From: Desulfofustis sp. | Lineage (GTDB): Bacteria; Desulfobacterota; Desulfobulbia; Desulfobulbales; Desulfocapsaceae | Direction: 5' to 3' | DNA length: 9,571 bases | Assembly (NCBI GenBank): GCA_029287755.1 | Contig: JARFQM010000425.1 | Location: forward strand, 1-9,571 | In this document: positions 1-7,388 of the stretch, in pieces | Position numbering within the stretch: the first letter of the stretch is position 1 | Layout: every line of letters starts with the position of its first letter | The notes under the pieces: generated by a model | The model's database searches: none | What the model saw: the letters and a program-made list of their open reading frames with translations, nothing else | Told to the model about the DNA's origin: nothing | Translations under genes and position numbers: made by a program

Positions 1-1
1 A

Positions 2-652
2 ATTGCTTCGGCCAAGGCGGTACTCACCCAGGACGAAATGGATCTCGGCGTGGTCCTGGTGGACATCGGCGGCGGCACGACCGATATCGCCGTCTTCTAC
101 GAGGGTACCATCAGGCACACCTGTGAACTGGGGCTCGGGGGGCACAACCTGACAAACGATCTGTCCGTGGGCCTGCGCACACCGCTGGCCGAAGCCGAGC
201 GGCTCAAGGAGGATTACGGTAGCGCCCTGTCAGCGGTGATCAAGACCAATCATGTGGTCGATGTGCCCTCGGTGGGCGACAGGGAGCCGCGTCGGGTAAC
301 CCAGAAAGTGCTGGTTGACATTATCGAGGCCAGGATGGTGGAAATTCTCGAAATGGTCAACAGGGAACTGGTGGTTTCCGGTCAGAAGAACAGAATCAAC
401 GCCGGAATCGTCCTGACCGGGGGGACCTCGCTGCTGGTTAATCTCGTAGACCTCGCCGAGCAGATTTTTGACATGCCGGTAAGGGTTGGATATCCCAGCG
501 GAATCGGCGGCAGAGTCGATGATGTATACACCCCGCGCTGCACCACCGGGGTCGGCCTGGTGCTGTACGGAAGGGACCATCAGATGAGCGCCATGGATCA
601 GGACACGGGCATGGTGCATAAAATGAAAGGGCTGTTTAAAAAAATAATGTAG
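2..652 (+). CDS. ftsA: Cell division protein FtsA, C-terminal half (5' end outside window)
   Basis: FtsA is an actin-like ATPase that tethers FtsZ filaments to the inner membrane and recruits later divisome proteins. The reading frame is open from base 2, so the start lies upstream. The 216 residues seen are about half of a usual FtsA of roughly 410-420. Visible signs: the entry sequence ASAKAVLTQDE; the actin-fold phosphate-binding motif VDIGGGTTDIAVF (from about base 59); the RxxTQKVLVDIIEARMVEI helix; and the adenosine-side motif GIVLTGGTSLL (bases about 406-438). The protein ends in GMVHKMKGLFKKIM, a short basic amphipathic helix like the known FtsA membrane-targeting sequence. ftsZ follows 115 nt after the stop in the usual ftsA-ftsZ order. 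Nothing in the visible part looks damaged. An internal ATG at base 38 is only a methionine inside the protein, not a start. Confidence 0.96.
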   Translation: MASAKAVLTQDEMDLGVVLVDIGGGTTDIAVFYEGTIRHTCELGLGGHNLTNDLSVGLRTPLAEAERLKEDYGSALSAVIKTNHVVDVPSVGDREPRRVTQKVLVDIIEARMVEILEMVNRELVVSGQKNRINAGIVLTGGTSLLVNLVDLAEQIFDMPVRVGYPSGIGGRVDDVYTPRCTTGVGLVLYGRDHQMSAMDQDTGMVHKMKGLFKKIM

Positions 653-694
653 AAGAGGACTTTTTTGTTTATGCGGGCACGATCAGATGCTATA

Positions 695-712
695 GTTCCT
701 ATGCCAAGGAAC
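695..712 (+). other. Small hairpin in the ftsA-ftsZ gap, followed by a T run
   Basis: GTTCCT (695-700) and AGGAAC (707-712) form a perfect 6-bp stem with a 6-nt loop. A run of six T follows at 719-724. The 6-nt gap between stem and T run, and the weak stem, make a full intrinsic terminator unlikely. It could be an attenuator, an mRNA processing site that sets the high FtsZ:FtsA ratio, or chance. The remainder of 653-767 shows no gene and no promoter that I would defend. Confidence 0.25.
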
Positions 713-756
713 CTTACCTTTTTTCCTGCCCTAACTATTGAGAATCAAAAGATATT

Positions 757-761
757 GGGAG
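757..761 (+). promoter_or_regulatory. Ribosome binding site setting the ftsZ start at 768
   Basis: GGGAG lies 6 nt before ATG 768. The same frame could be opened at a TTG at 738, but that would add an unconserved stretch of ten residues and has no comparable Shine-Dalgarno sequence. The site therefore supports 768. Confidence 0.6.
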
Positions 762-767
762 ATCAGC

Positions 768-2057
768 ATGCCGTTCAGAATGGCTGAGACAGAGAGCGTT
801 GCGGTAGTCAAGGTGATCGGCCTTGGTGGGGGGGGCGGCAACGCCATCAACACCATGGTGGATAACAAGCTCCAGGGAGTCGATTTTATTGTCGCCAACA
901 CCGACAAACAGGCCCTGGACCAGTCAAAAGCCGATATCTGCGTCCAGTTGGGGCCATCCATAACCAAAGGTCTCGGAGCAGGGGCCGATCCGGAGACCGG
1001 GGCCCAGTCCGCCCACGAGTCGATGGAGGAGGTCAAGGAATGTCTGCTGGGCAGTGACATGGTCTTCATCACCGCCGGACTCGGGGGAGGCACCGGCACC
1101 GGGGCTGCACCGGTGGTTGCCAAGATCAGCAAAGAGCTCGGCGCCCTGACCGTTGCCGTCGTCACCAAGCCATTCAATTTCGAAGGCAGGCAGCGGCTGC
1201 GCAACGCCGAGGCCGGCTGGCAGGAGTTGCATAAGTACGCCGATACGATCATCACCGTGCCCAACGACCGGTTGCTGAGTCTCATGCAGAAGACCTCCAA
1301 GCTCGCGGACATGCTGTCGCTGGCAGATACGGTATTGCTCCAGGCCGTCAAGGGAATTACCGATCTGATCAATGTGCCCGGTCTGATCAATGCCGATTTC
1401 GCCGATCTGCGCACGGTCATGAAGGAAGTGGGCCCGGCCATTATGGGCTCTGCCTCAGCGGTTGGCGAAAATCGGGCAGTGGAGGCTGCCAAGCGGGCCA
1501 TCGATAACCAACTGCTCGAAGATGTCGGCATTGACGGTGCCCGCGGTCTGCTGATCAATATTTCCGCCACCGAAGAGAGCTTTACCATGGCCGAGTTCAT
1601 GGAAGCCTCGGCGCTGATCCAGGCGAAGGTCGATGAGGATGCCAAGGTGGTCATCGGCGCACTCTACGACGAGAGTCTCGGCGATGAGCTTCAGGTGACC
1701 GTGATTGCCACCGGTGTCGGCGACGTCAGCACCCGCGAGAGAACCATCGCCCAGGTCGGCGATCTGCCCCATAAGCAGAAGTATGATGCACCGGTGAAGC
1801 ATCCCAATACTGTTGAGCCGATTCGTACCCACCACCCGCTGAAGCCCGAGGCCGAAAGGCAGCAGCCTTATAAGCCGGCCGTGGCGAACCGGGCCCCCAA
1901 GGCTACCGTATTGCCCGGTTCCAATTTCGACGCCTTTGATAATTTCGGGCCGACCCGCAGCCACCGTTCTACCGAAAAGGAAGAGCAGAAACCGATGGAG
2001 CGGATCAATGAAGACTATCTGGAGACCCCGACCTATCTCCGCAAGAAGGCCAATTGA
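768..2057 (+). CDS. ftsZ: Cell division protein FtsZ
   Basis: FtsZ is a tubulin-like GTPase that polymerises into the Z-ring at the division site. The product is 429 residues from ATG 768. The N-terminal GTP-binding start is VKVIGLGGGGGNAINTM. The tubulin signature GGGTGTG is at residues 106-112. The T7 synergy loop NADFAD is at residues 208-213, and its Asp210 and Asp213 correspond to the residues that complete the GTPase site of the next subunit. The globular core ends near residue 317, after VTVIATG. A disordered linker of about 100 residues follows, then the conserved C-terminal peptide LETPTYLRKKAN (418-429), the docking site for FtsA and other partners. All key residues are present. The ATG at 780 (MAETES) is a possible alternative start. 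The radical SAM gene begins 25 nt after the stop and may be co-transcribed. Confidence 0.98.
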   Translation: MPFRMAETESVAVVKVIGLGGGGGNAINTMVDNKLQGVDFIVANTDKQALDQSKADICVQLGPSITKGLGAGADPETGAQSAHESMEEVKECLLGSDMVFITAGLGGGTGTGAAPVVAKISKELGALTVAVVTKPFNFEGRQRLRNAEAGWQELHKYADTIITVPNDRLLSLMQKTSKLADMLSLADTVLLQAVKGITDLINVPGLINADFADLRTVMKEVGPAIMGSASAVGENRAVEAAKRAIDNQLLEDVGIDGARGLLINISATEESFTMAEFMEASALIQAKVDEDAKVVIGALYDESLGDELQVTVIATGVGDVSTRERTIAQVGDLPHKQKYDAPVKHPNTVEPIRTHHPLKPEAERQQPYKPAVANRAPKATVLPGSNFDAFDNFGPTRSHRSTEKEEQKPMERINEDYLETPTYLRKKAN

Positions 2058-2082
2058 GAACGGGCAGATGCGTTGAGGGCTC

Positions 2083-3882
2083 TTGGATCGCAAACGACAG
2101 GCAACATCGCGCAGCGTACCCTCCCGCCGGGGGTTATCCAGAGCTGAACTGCTTGACAGAGAGCGGGGCACTTACCTGAAAAAATGGCAGGGGCTGCTGC
2201 CAGTCGGCCTGTTCTATCCCAATCGTTATCAGGTTGGCATGTCCAACCTGGGGTTTCAGCTTGTCTATCGTCTGCTCAACGAGCATGAAGGCCTGGTCTG
2301 TGAGAGGCTGTTCCTGCCGGAGCCGAACCAGGCACTTGTGTCGGTGGAGTCGGGACGCCCGCCGCGCGACTTTCCGATTATTTTCATTTCAGTCAGCTTC
2401 GAACATGATTATGCCAATCTGGCGCGCTTCTTCCTGGCTTCAGGCCTTGAGCCGCTGGCTCGCGAGAGAAGAGAAGAGATAACGCCCGGAAATCCCCTGG
2501 TGGTGTGCGGCGGGGTCGCCGCCTTCATGAACCCTGAACCGCTCGCCCCCTTGGTCGATATTTTTGCAGTTGGTGAAGCCGAACCCCTGCTGCCGACGCT
2601 GATCGGCCAGCTTGCGGGCAACGATCTGGGTGATCGCCGGCGGTTGCTCGCCACCCTGAATCAGGATTACCAGGGTTTTTACGCTCCCGGCCTTTATCAT
2701 CCCCTCTACGACGGCAAGGGCCGGTTTGAACGATTGGAGCCGGAAGCAGGCCTGCCTGAGCGTATCCGCAGGATCGGCCTGGAGAGCACCGATTATTCTG
2801 CCCACTCGGAGCTCCTCACCCCGGAAACAGAGTTCGCGGATCTGTACCTGACCGAGCTCGGGCGGGGCTGTTCCCGGGGCTGCCGATTCTGCGCCGCCGG
2901 CTTTATCTATCGCCCTCCCCGGTTGTGGGATATCGAGGCCATCCTTAACAGTCTAAAGGAACGGCCCGATGGAATCGACCGGATCGGCCTTTTGGGTATG
3001 GAGATGACCTCGCGCGATAATCTCGACATGATTGCCGCTAACCTCAGCGCCGACGGCTGCTCCCTGTCCTTTTCTTCACTCCGGGCAGACCGGATTTCCG
3101 ACAATCTCGTCGGCCTGCTCAGCGATTCCAGCCTGAAGAGCGTGGCCATTGCCCCCGACGGAGGTTCGGAACGGCTGCGCCGGGTGATAAATAAGCAACT
3201 CACTGCCACGGACCTGCTTGGTGCCGCCGAGAAGCTGACTGAAGCCGGGATCCACCGCCTGAAGCTGTATCTGATGATCGGCCTGCCGACGGAAGCGCTG
3301 GAGGATCTCGAGGAGTTCGTTAACCTGGCACTGCGGATCAGGGAGGTCATGCATGCCATTGGCCGCAGCCGGGGACGTTTGACCGAGCTGTCGATTTCGG
3401 TGAACAGTTTCGTCCCTAAGCCATGGACCCCGTTTCAATACCATCCCTTCGGAGGCGCGGGTGAACTTGCCGCCGAGCATACCATTGAGGGACGGGAGGC
3501 GGTGCGACACCTCAAGGAAAAAATAACCTATCTGCGAAGCAGACTGGGTTCTCTCCCCAACCTTCGCCTGAAGTTCGATAATCCCGACCAGGCGCTCTTC
3601 CAGGCCGTATTGTCCCGCGGGGACCGCAGGCTTGCAGAGGTATTGCTGAATATGGCCGACTCGGGTATATCCTGGAAGCAGGCTCTGAAGCAGAGCGGTC
3701 TGGGGGAACAATTATTCGCCACCAGGCAATATGCACAGCACAGCCCTCTGGCCTGGAGCATCGTCGATCATGGCATCGATGACGACTACCTGTGGCGGGA
3801 GTATCGACGCAGCTTTGAGCAAAAAACAACCGCACCATGCGATACCGGGGTGTGTAGAATCTGCGGCGTCTGCCGCGACTGA
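2083..3882 (+). CDS. Radical SAM protein, B12-binding-like N-domain (TIGR03960-type), function unknown
   Basis: The product is 599 residues from a TTG start. A GAGGG sequence (2075-2079) lies just upstream. An ATG at 2068 runs straight into TGA, and no other good start precedes the conserved region. The N-terminal part (about 30-190), with PNRYQVGMSNLGFQLVYRLL and CGGVAAFMNPEPLAP, resembles the B12-binding-like domain of this group. The radical SAM core begins at ELGRGCSRGCRFC, where Cys263, Cys267 and Cys270 (CX3CX2C) would hold the [4Fe-4S] cluster that cleaves S-adenosylmethionine. LYLMIGLP and NSFVPKPWTPFQ are typical later core segments. The last 14 residues contain Cys586, 591, 594 and 597 (CX4CX2CX2C), possibly a second cluster. 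Related proteins are often fused to a DUF2344 (TIGR03936) domain; none is encoded here before the next gene. The substrate is not known. Placement next to ftsZ hints at conserved synteny, not at a proven role in division. Confidence 0.88.
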   Translation: MDRKRQATSRSVPSRRGLSRAELLDRERGTYLKKWQGLLPVGLFYPNRYQVGMSNLGFQLVYRLLNEHEGLVCERLFLPEPNQALVSVESGRPPRDFPIIFISVSFEHDYANLARFFLASGLEPLARERREEITPGNPLVVCGGVAAFMNPEPLAPLVDIFAVGEAEPLLPTLIGQLAGNDLGDRRRLLATLNQDYQGFYAPGLYHPLYDGKGRFERLEPEAGLPERIRRIGLESTDYSAHSELLTPETEFADLYLTELGRGCSRGCRFCAAGFIYRPPRLWDIEAILNSLKERPDGIDRIGLLGMEMTSRDNLDMIAANLSADGCSLSFSSLRADRISDNLVGLLSDSSLKSVAIAPDGGSERLRRVINKQLTATDLLGAAEKLTEAGIHRLKLYLMIGLPTEALEDLEEFVNLALRIREVMHAIGRSRGRLTELSISVNSFVPKPWTPFQYHPFGGAGELAAEHTIEGREAVRHLKEKITYLRSRLGSLPNLRLKFDNPDQALFQAVLSRGDRRLAEVLLNMADSGISWKQALKQSGLGEQLFATRQYAQHSPLAWSIVDHGIDDDYLWREYRRSFEQKTTAPCDTGVCRICGVCRD

Positions 3883-3884
3883 GC

Positions 3885-3890
3885 GGTGAT
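3885..3890 (+). promoter_or_regulatory. Shine-Dalgarno sequence favouring the kinase start at 3898
   Basis: GGTGAT is complementary to the 16S rRNA 3' tail and lies 7 nt before ATG 3898. The earlier in-frame starts GTG 3886 and ATG 3889 overlap this site and have no good Shine-Dalgarno sequence of their own. A better-looking GGAAGTGA at 3901 serves only an out-of-frame ATG at 3914. Confidence 0.4.
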
Positions 3891-3897
3891 GATCGAC

Positions 3898-5337
3898 ATG
3901 GGAAGTGAAAATAATGACCGCGGCCGGCATCCGAAAGACGCCGGACTGCAGTCGTTTACCCTGGTAAAGTATTTTTCCTTCTCCGCCCTCGGTGCAATTC
4001 TGATTTTTACCATGATCCTCTCCTGGATCATTTCCAACAACGCCAAGGTGGTCATGCTCAAGCAGAGCGAAGACTATTCGCTGCTGCTGGCCGGCAACAT
4101 CAACCAGCAGGTGTTCAGGCGTTTCGTGCTTCCCGCGGTGGTGCGCTACGGCCGGATCGCCCTGAGAAATCCTGATCAGTTCGGTTATCTGGACAAGATA
4201 GTCAGCGAGATCGTCCAGGGGCTGGACATAGATTCCGTCACTATTTACGATTCCAAGGAAAACGTCGTGTCCTACTCGACCCTGCCCGAACTGGTGGGTA
4301 AGCGGGACAGGGGCGGCATCGAATACGAAAAGGCGCTCGAGGGCGCAGCCAATTCCAGGTTCATCTACAGCGGCTCGATGTGGAGTCTGCTGTCATCCGA
4401 CCCGCAGATCAGCTGTCAGCTCATGACTTTTATTCCGTTCAGGCAGGTAAGGGAGAGTGGTGAGGCGGGTGATGCCATCATGGGAGTCATCGAGATCGCC
4501 AAAGATCTCTCCAAGGACTACACCGCCATTTTAAAGCTCCAGGGCCGCATCATGATCGTCTCGGCGGTGGTGATGCTGGTGCTTTTCCTGGTGCTGCGCG
4601 TCATTGTCCTGCGCGCCGGCACTATTCTTGAGCGCAGGATGGGTGAGCGGATCAGGCTCAAGGAGCAGCTCGACAAGACCGAACAGCTGGCCCATCTCGG
4701 TACCATGGTGGCGACGGTCTCCCACGAAATTAAGAGCCCGCTGGGCATCGTCAGATCGACGGCCGAGATCCTCAAAAAGCGAATCGAGAAAGTGGCCCCG
4801 GGCAACGAGAACCTGGCCCAGATCATCGTCGATGAAACCGCCAGACTCAACACCATCGTTACCGAATTTCTCGATTTTGCCAGACCGCAGCAGCCCAAGC
4901 TGAAATCTCGCGATCTGCAACTGATTCTGGACAAAGCCATAAATTTCACCCGCTCCATGGCCGCCAAGCAGGGGGTGGAGATCGAGACAAGCTATACCGG
5001 TAATGGGATAGTCAGGGAGGTTGACGAGGATATGCTCTACCGGGCTTTTCTCAATATCATCCTCAACGGTATCCAGGCGATGGAAACAGGCGGCCGGCTG
5101 GTGGTCGAAACCCAGGAAGGAGAAGAAGGGCAGATCATTATATCATTCCGGGACAACGGTCCCGGCATGAGCGCGGAAAAGGCTGCCCAGGTATTCGAGC
5201 CCTTCTTTACAGACAAGACCAAGGGCACCGGTCTCGGGTTGGCCATTACCAAAAATATAGTAGAAGAACATGGTGGAGAAATCCGGGTCGAGAGCCGAGT
5301 GCAGGAAGGTACGCGTTTTGTCATCCTCTTCCCCTGA
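3898..5337 (+). CDS. Membrane sensor histidine kinase (orphan, no adjacent response regulator)
   Basis: A two-component sensor kinase of 479 residues from ATG 3898; GTG 3886 and ATG 3889 are alternative starts. A cytoplasmic N-tail is followed by TM1 (about 25-45), a sensor region of about 170 residues outside the membrane (46-216), and TM2 (about 218-238). The sensor contains SVTIYDSKENVVSYS and GVIEIAKDLS, patterns seen in Cache/PAS-like periplasmic folds; this fold call is tentative. A short HAMP-like or coiled linker leads to the H-box TVSHEIKSPLG with phospho-acceptor His276. The N-box is NIILNGIQAM (Asn390), G1 is DNGPGM (Asp419), the F-box is FEPFFTDK and G2 is GTGLGLAI (443-450). All catalytic boxes are intact, so it should be active. 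No receiver or regulator gene lies in the window. The gene starts just after the radical SAM stop, and its last 20 nt overlap the downstream ABC ATPase gene, suggesting translational coupling. Confidence 0.93.
   Translation: MGSENNDRGRHPKDAGLQSFTLVKYFSFSALGAILIFTMILSWIISNNAKVVMLKQSEDYSLLLAGNINQQVFRRFVLPAVVRYGRIALRNPDQFGYLDKIVSEIVQGLDIDSVTIYDSKENVVSYSTLPELVGKRDRGGIEYEKALEGAANSRFIYSGSMWSLLSSDPQISCQLMTFIPFRQVRESGEAGDAIMGVIEIAKDLSKDYTAILKLQGRIMIVSAVVMLVLFLVLRVIVLRAGTILERRMGERIRLKEQLDKTEQLAHLGTMVATVSHEIKSPLGIVRSTAEILKKRIEKVAPGNENLAQIIVDETARLNTIVTEFLDFARPQQPKLKSRDLQLILDKAINFTRSMAAKQGVEIETSYTGNGIVREVDEDMLYRAFLNIILNGIQAMETGGRLVVETQEGEEGQIIISFRDNGPGMSAEKAAQVFEPFFTDKTKGTGLGLAITKNIVEEHGGEIRVESRVQEGTRFVILFP
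5303..5309 (+). promoter_or_regulatory. Strong Shine-Dalgarno sequence for the TTG start of the ABC ATPase
   Basis: AGGAAGG lies inside the kinase gene, 8 nt before TTG 5318. The frame is open back to an ATG at 5270, but the extra 16 residues from there have no family resemblance, and that ATG has only a weak upstream GAAGA. The site argues for 5318 and for coupled translation with the kinase. Confidence 0.55.
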
Positions 5338-5944
5338 TTCCCCCGGCCTGCTCGTCCAATCGCTGAGGTTTGCCGACAGCGGTCCCTACAGCTTCGCACT
5401 CGGACCGGGGAGCTGCACAGGTCTCGACGGCGTCTCCGGGGTGGGCAAGACCCGGTTGCTGCGGGCTTTGGCCGATATCGATCAGAGTACGGGCAGGGTG
5501 GTGCTGAACGGCAAGGATCGCGAGCACTACACGCCTCCTCAATGGCGCCGCCTGGTGGCACTGGTTCCGGCCGAATCGCGCTGGTGGCACCCGACCGTGG
5601 CGGAGCATTTACCCGGTGACCATGACCAGCGGCAGGCAGTTGAATTGCTGCAGGGCTGCGGTTTTGAGCCCGACATCCTCGGCTGGGATGTGAGCCGGCT
5701 TTCGACCGGCGAAAAGCAGCGGCTCAGTCTGGTCCGGGCCCTGATCAGAACCCCGCAGATCCTGCTGCTCGACGAGGCTGGCTCGGGGCTGGACCGGGAC
5801 AACGGGGAACTGCTCGAGGGACTGGTGAGCAATTTTCTTGCCGATAGAGGAGCCGCGGCGATCTGGGTCAGTCACGATCCGCGACAACTGGAGCGGGTGG
5901 CCACGCTGACCATGACGATGTTTAAAGATCGCCTCAGTTTCTGA
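5318..5944 (+). CDS. ABC transporter ATP-binding protein, FetA/YbbL-like
   Basis: The product is 208 residues from TTG 5318 (223 or so if ATG 5270 were used) and is a compact, single ABC ATPase. Walker A is GVSGVGKT (38-45). The signature is LSTGEKQ (128-134), with Thr in place of the usual Gly. Walker B is ILLLDEAGSGLD with Asp152 and catalytic Glu153. The H-loop His186 sits in WVSHDP. At the Q-loop, where VPQ is normal, the sequence reads LVPAESRWW (Ala85-Glu86), so the usual glutamine is missing. The gene overlaps the kinase by 20 nt and precedes the permease by 44 nt; the pair matches the YbbL-YbbM (FetA-FetB) arrangement. In E. coli FetAB is linked to iron export and oxidative-stress tolerance. 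The substrate here is inferred only from the permease partner. Confidence 0.88.
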   Translation: MSSSSPDSPGLLVQSLRFADSGPYSFALGPGSCTGLDGVSGVGKTRLLRALADIDQSTGRVVLNGKDREHYTPPQWRRLVALVPAESRWWHPTVAEHLPGDHDQRQAVELLQGCGFEPDILGWDVSRLSTGEKQRLSLVRALIRTPQILLLDEAGSGLDRDNGELLEGLVSNFLADRGAAAIWVSHDPRQLERVATLTMTMFKDRLSF

Positions 5945-5972
5945 TAGGACGTTGAAACAAGAGAGCTTCCTG

Positions 5973-5980
5973 GGAGGTGA
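5973..5980 (+). promoter_or_regulatory. Ribosome binding site for the FetB-like permease
   Basis: GGAGGTGA lies 8 nt before ATG 5989. The GTG inside this site (5977) could formally open the same frame, but then the ribosome site itself would be coding. ATG 5989 is therefore the preferred start. Confidence 0.65.
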
Positions 5981-5988
5981 GCCGAGAG

Positions 5989-6789
5989 ATGAACGTTGCC
6001 ATACTTTCTCCGCTTGATCTATCGATTGCCGCGGCCCTCATCATCATTCTGGCCGGTCTCAGTTTCAACCTCAAGCTCGGTCTGGAGTCTCAAATACTCA
6101 TTGCCTCCATCAGGATGACCATACAGTTGCTGTTGATCGGACTGGTTCTGCACTATCTTTTTTCGTCGGGTTCCGTCTGGCTCATTATCCTGGTTTCCCA
6201 GGTGATGCTGCTGGCTGCGGGGAGGGAGGTTAGGGCCCGCCTGAAAAGAAAGGTGCGGGGCTTTTTTGGCTACCATGTCGGGGTGAGCGCGATGTTCGTC
6301 TCATCGTTTTCGGTCGCCCTGCTCGCCCTGCTCGTTATCCTGCGTCAGGATCCCTGGTATGAGCCGCGCTATGCGGTTCCCTTTCTGGGGATGCTGCTGG
6401 GCAACACCATGACCGGTGTGGCGCTGGCCGCCGATCGGTTGACCAGCCTTTTCTATGAACAGAGGGAGGTCATCGAGCAGCGTTTAATGCTGGGAGAAAC
6501 CCGCTCCGAGGCGGTCAGCGATATTCGGCGGGACTGCATGCGCACGGGTATGATTCCATTGATCAACTCAATGGCCGCCACGGGACTGGTCAGCCTGCCG
6601 GGCATGATGACCGGACAGATTCTGGGCGGCACGCCGCCGATCGAGGCAGTGAAATACCAGATACTGATCATGTTTCTGATTGGGTCGGGGTCGGGGTTTG
6701 GGGTTATTTGTGCCATCTATATGATCGAGAAGCATCTGTTTGATGACCGCCATCGTCTTGTGCTTGACAAACTGCTGCCGGCAGGGTGA
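5989..6789 (+). CDS. fetB: FetB/YbbM-like ABC permease (UPF0014 family)
   Basis: The product is 266 residues, the usual size for this family, with about seven hydrophobic spans along its length. Family hallmarks are visible: IRMTIQLLLIGLVL near residue 40; GMLLGNTMTGVALAADRL from residue 134; a charged cytoplasmic helix rich in Glu and Arg (EQREVIEQRLMLGETRSEA) that should contact the ATPase; and INSMAATGLVSLPGMMTGQI from residue 192, followed by GTPPIEAVKYQ. The last block is the most conserved signature of UPF0014. E. coli FetB is the membrane part of a putative iron exporter, and plant relatives (STAR2/ALS3) act in aluminium tolerance. The role here is thus probably metal export or efflux, with the exact substrate unproven. 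It pairs with the ATPase immediately upstream, and both follow a sensor kinase gene. Confidence 0.92.
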   Translation: MNVAILSPLDLSIAAALIIILAGLSFNLKLGLESQILIASIRMTIQLLLIGLVLHYLFSSGSVWLIILVSQVMLLAAGREVRARLKRKVRGFFGYHVGVSAMFVSSFSVALLALLVILRQDPWYEPRYAVPFLGMLLGNTMTGVALAADRLTSLFYEQREVIEQRLMLGETRSEAVSDIRRDCMRTGMIPLINSMAATGLVSLPGMMTGQILGGTPPIEAVKYQILIMFLIGSGSGFGVICAIYMIEKHLFDDRHRLVLDKLLPAG

Positions 6790-6841
6790 GGCGGCGGCCT
6801 AGTTTGAGCACAGCAATCATAACCAGATATATGAGAAGACT

Positions 6842-7357
6842 ATGAACGAGAAACTGGATTTTATTTTCAGTCGTCGCAGCGTCAGGCAGTTCACTGAAGA
6901 ACCGGTCAGCGACAGTCAAATCGAGGCAATCCTGCAGGCCGGCATGTCGGCTCCCTCGGCCAGGGCCAGAGATCCCTGGCGTTTCGTGGTTACCAGGAGA
7001 TCTGCAGATCTTGAGATGATGCGGAAAATCGCTCCCAACGGTTCGATGCTCAAGGAGGCAGCAGCTGCCTTTCTGGTCTGCGGCGATATTGATCAGGCCC
7101 ACGAGAATCAGGAATCATACATGCTGCAGGATGTGGCCGCCTGCATCGAGAATATGCTTCTGGCCATAAACGGTCTCGGGCTCGGGGGCTGCTGGATAGG
7201 AGTCCATCCGCGCCAGCCGAGGGTGGCAGGTATGAGAGACTATTTCAAGCTGCCGCAGTCGATCATTCCGATCGCCGTTATCGCCCTGGGCTACCCGGCC
7301 GTCAAGCCGGACAAGCGAACCCGTTACAGAGCCGATTACGTGCTGGTAAACCGTTGA
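6842..7357 (+). CDS. Nitroreductase family protein (FMN-dependent)
   Basis: The product is 171 residues, typical of the short single-domain nitroreductases. These use FMN and NAD(P)H to reduce nitro compounds, quinones or other acceptors, and usually work as dimers in the cytoplasm. The N-terminal RRSVRQFTEEPVSDSQIEAI contains the Arg-Ser-x-Arg element that binds the FMN phosphate. SAPSARARDPWRFVV is the family's SAxNxQPWxF region with changes (Ala-Arg-Asp in place of Asn-x-Gln). GLGLGGCWIGVH and IPIAVIALGYPA are the C-terminal FMN-binding blocks. The start ATG 6842 has an AGAAG sequence shortly upstream. The gene lies 52 nt after fetB and 85 nt before the CoADR-rhodanese gene, so it may be transcribed with either. 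The natural substrate cannot be told from the sequence. Confidence 0.9.
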   Translation: MNEKLDFIFSRRSVRQFTEEPVSDSQIEAILQAGMSAPSARARDPWRFVVTRRSADLEMMRKIAPNGSMLKEAAAAFLVCGDIDQAHENQESYMLQDVAACIENMLLAINGLGLGGCWIGVHPRQPRVAGMRDYFKLPQSIIPIAVIALGYPAVKPDKRTRYRADYVLVNR

Positions 7358-7388
7358 GCATATTATCAATAAGCATTGAGAGGACAGC

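Noticed and set aside
731..1654. 307-codon open frame on the minus strand
   Set aside because: It is antisense to ftsZ, and its Ser/Ala/Pro-rich low-complexity translation is typical of a shadow frame.
2068..2076. ATG as start of the radical SAM gene
   Set aside because: It is in the right frame, but the third codon is TGA. The first usable start is TTG 2083.
3076..3711. 211-codon open frame on the minus strand
   Set aside because: It is antisense to the radical SAM core; no start signal or domain is recognisable.
5270..5317. Longer version of the ABC ATPase from ATG 5270
   Set aside because: The extra residues lack family resemblance, the upstream ribosome site is weak, and TTG 5318 has AGGAAGG at good spacing. 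It is not fully excluded.
6775..6784. 10-bp palindrome CTGCCGGCAG at the end of fetB
   Set aside because: It is inside coding sequence, isolated and short; chance is sufficient.
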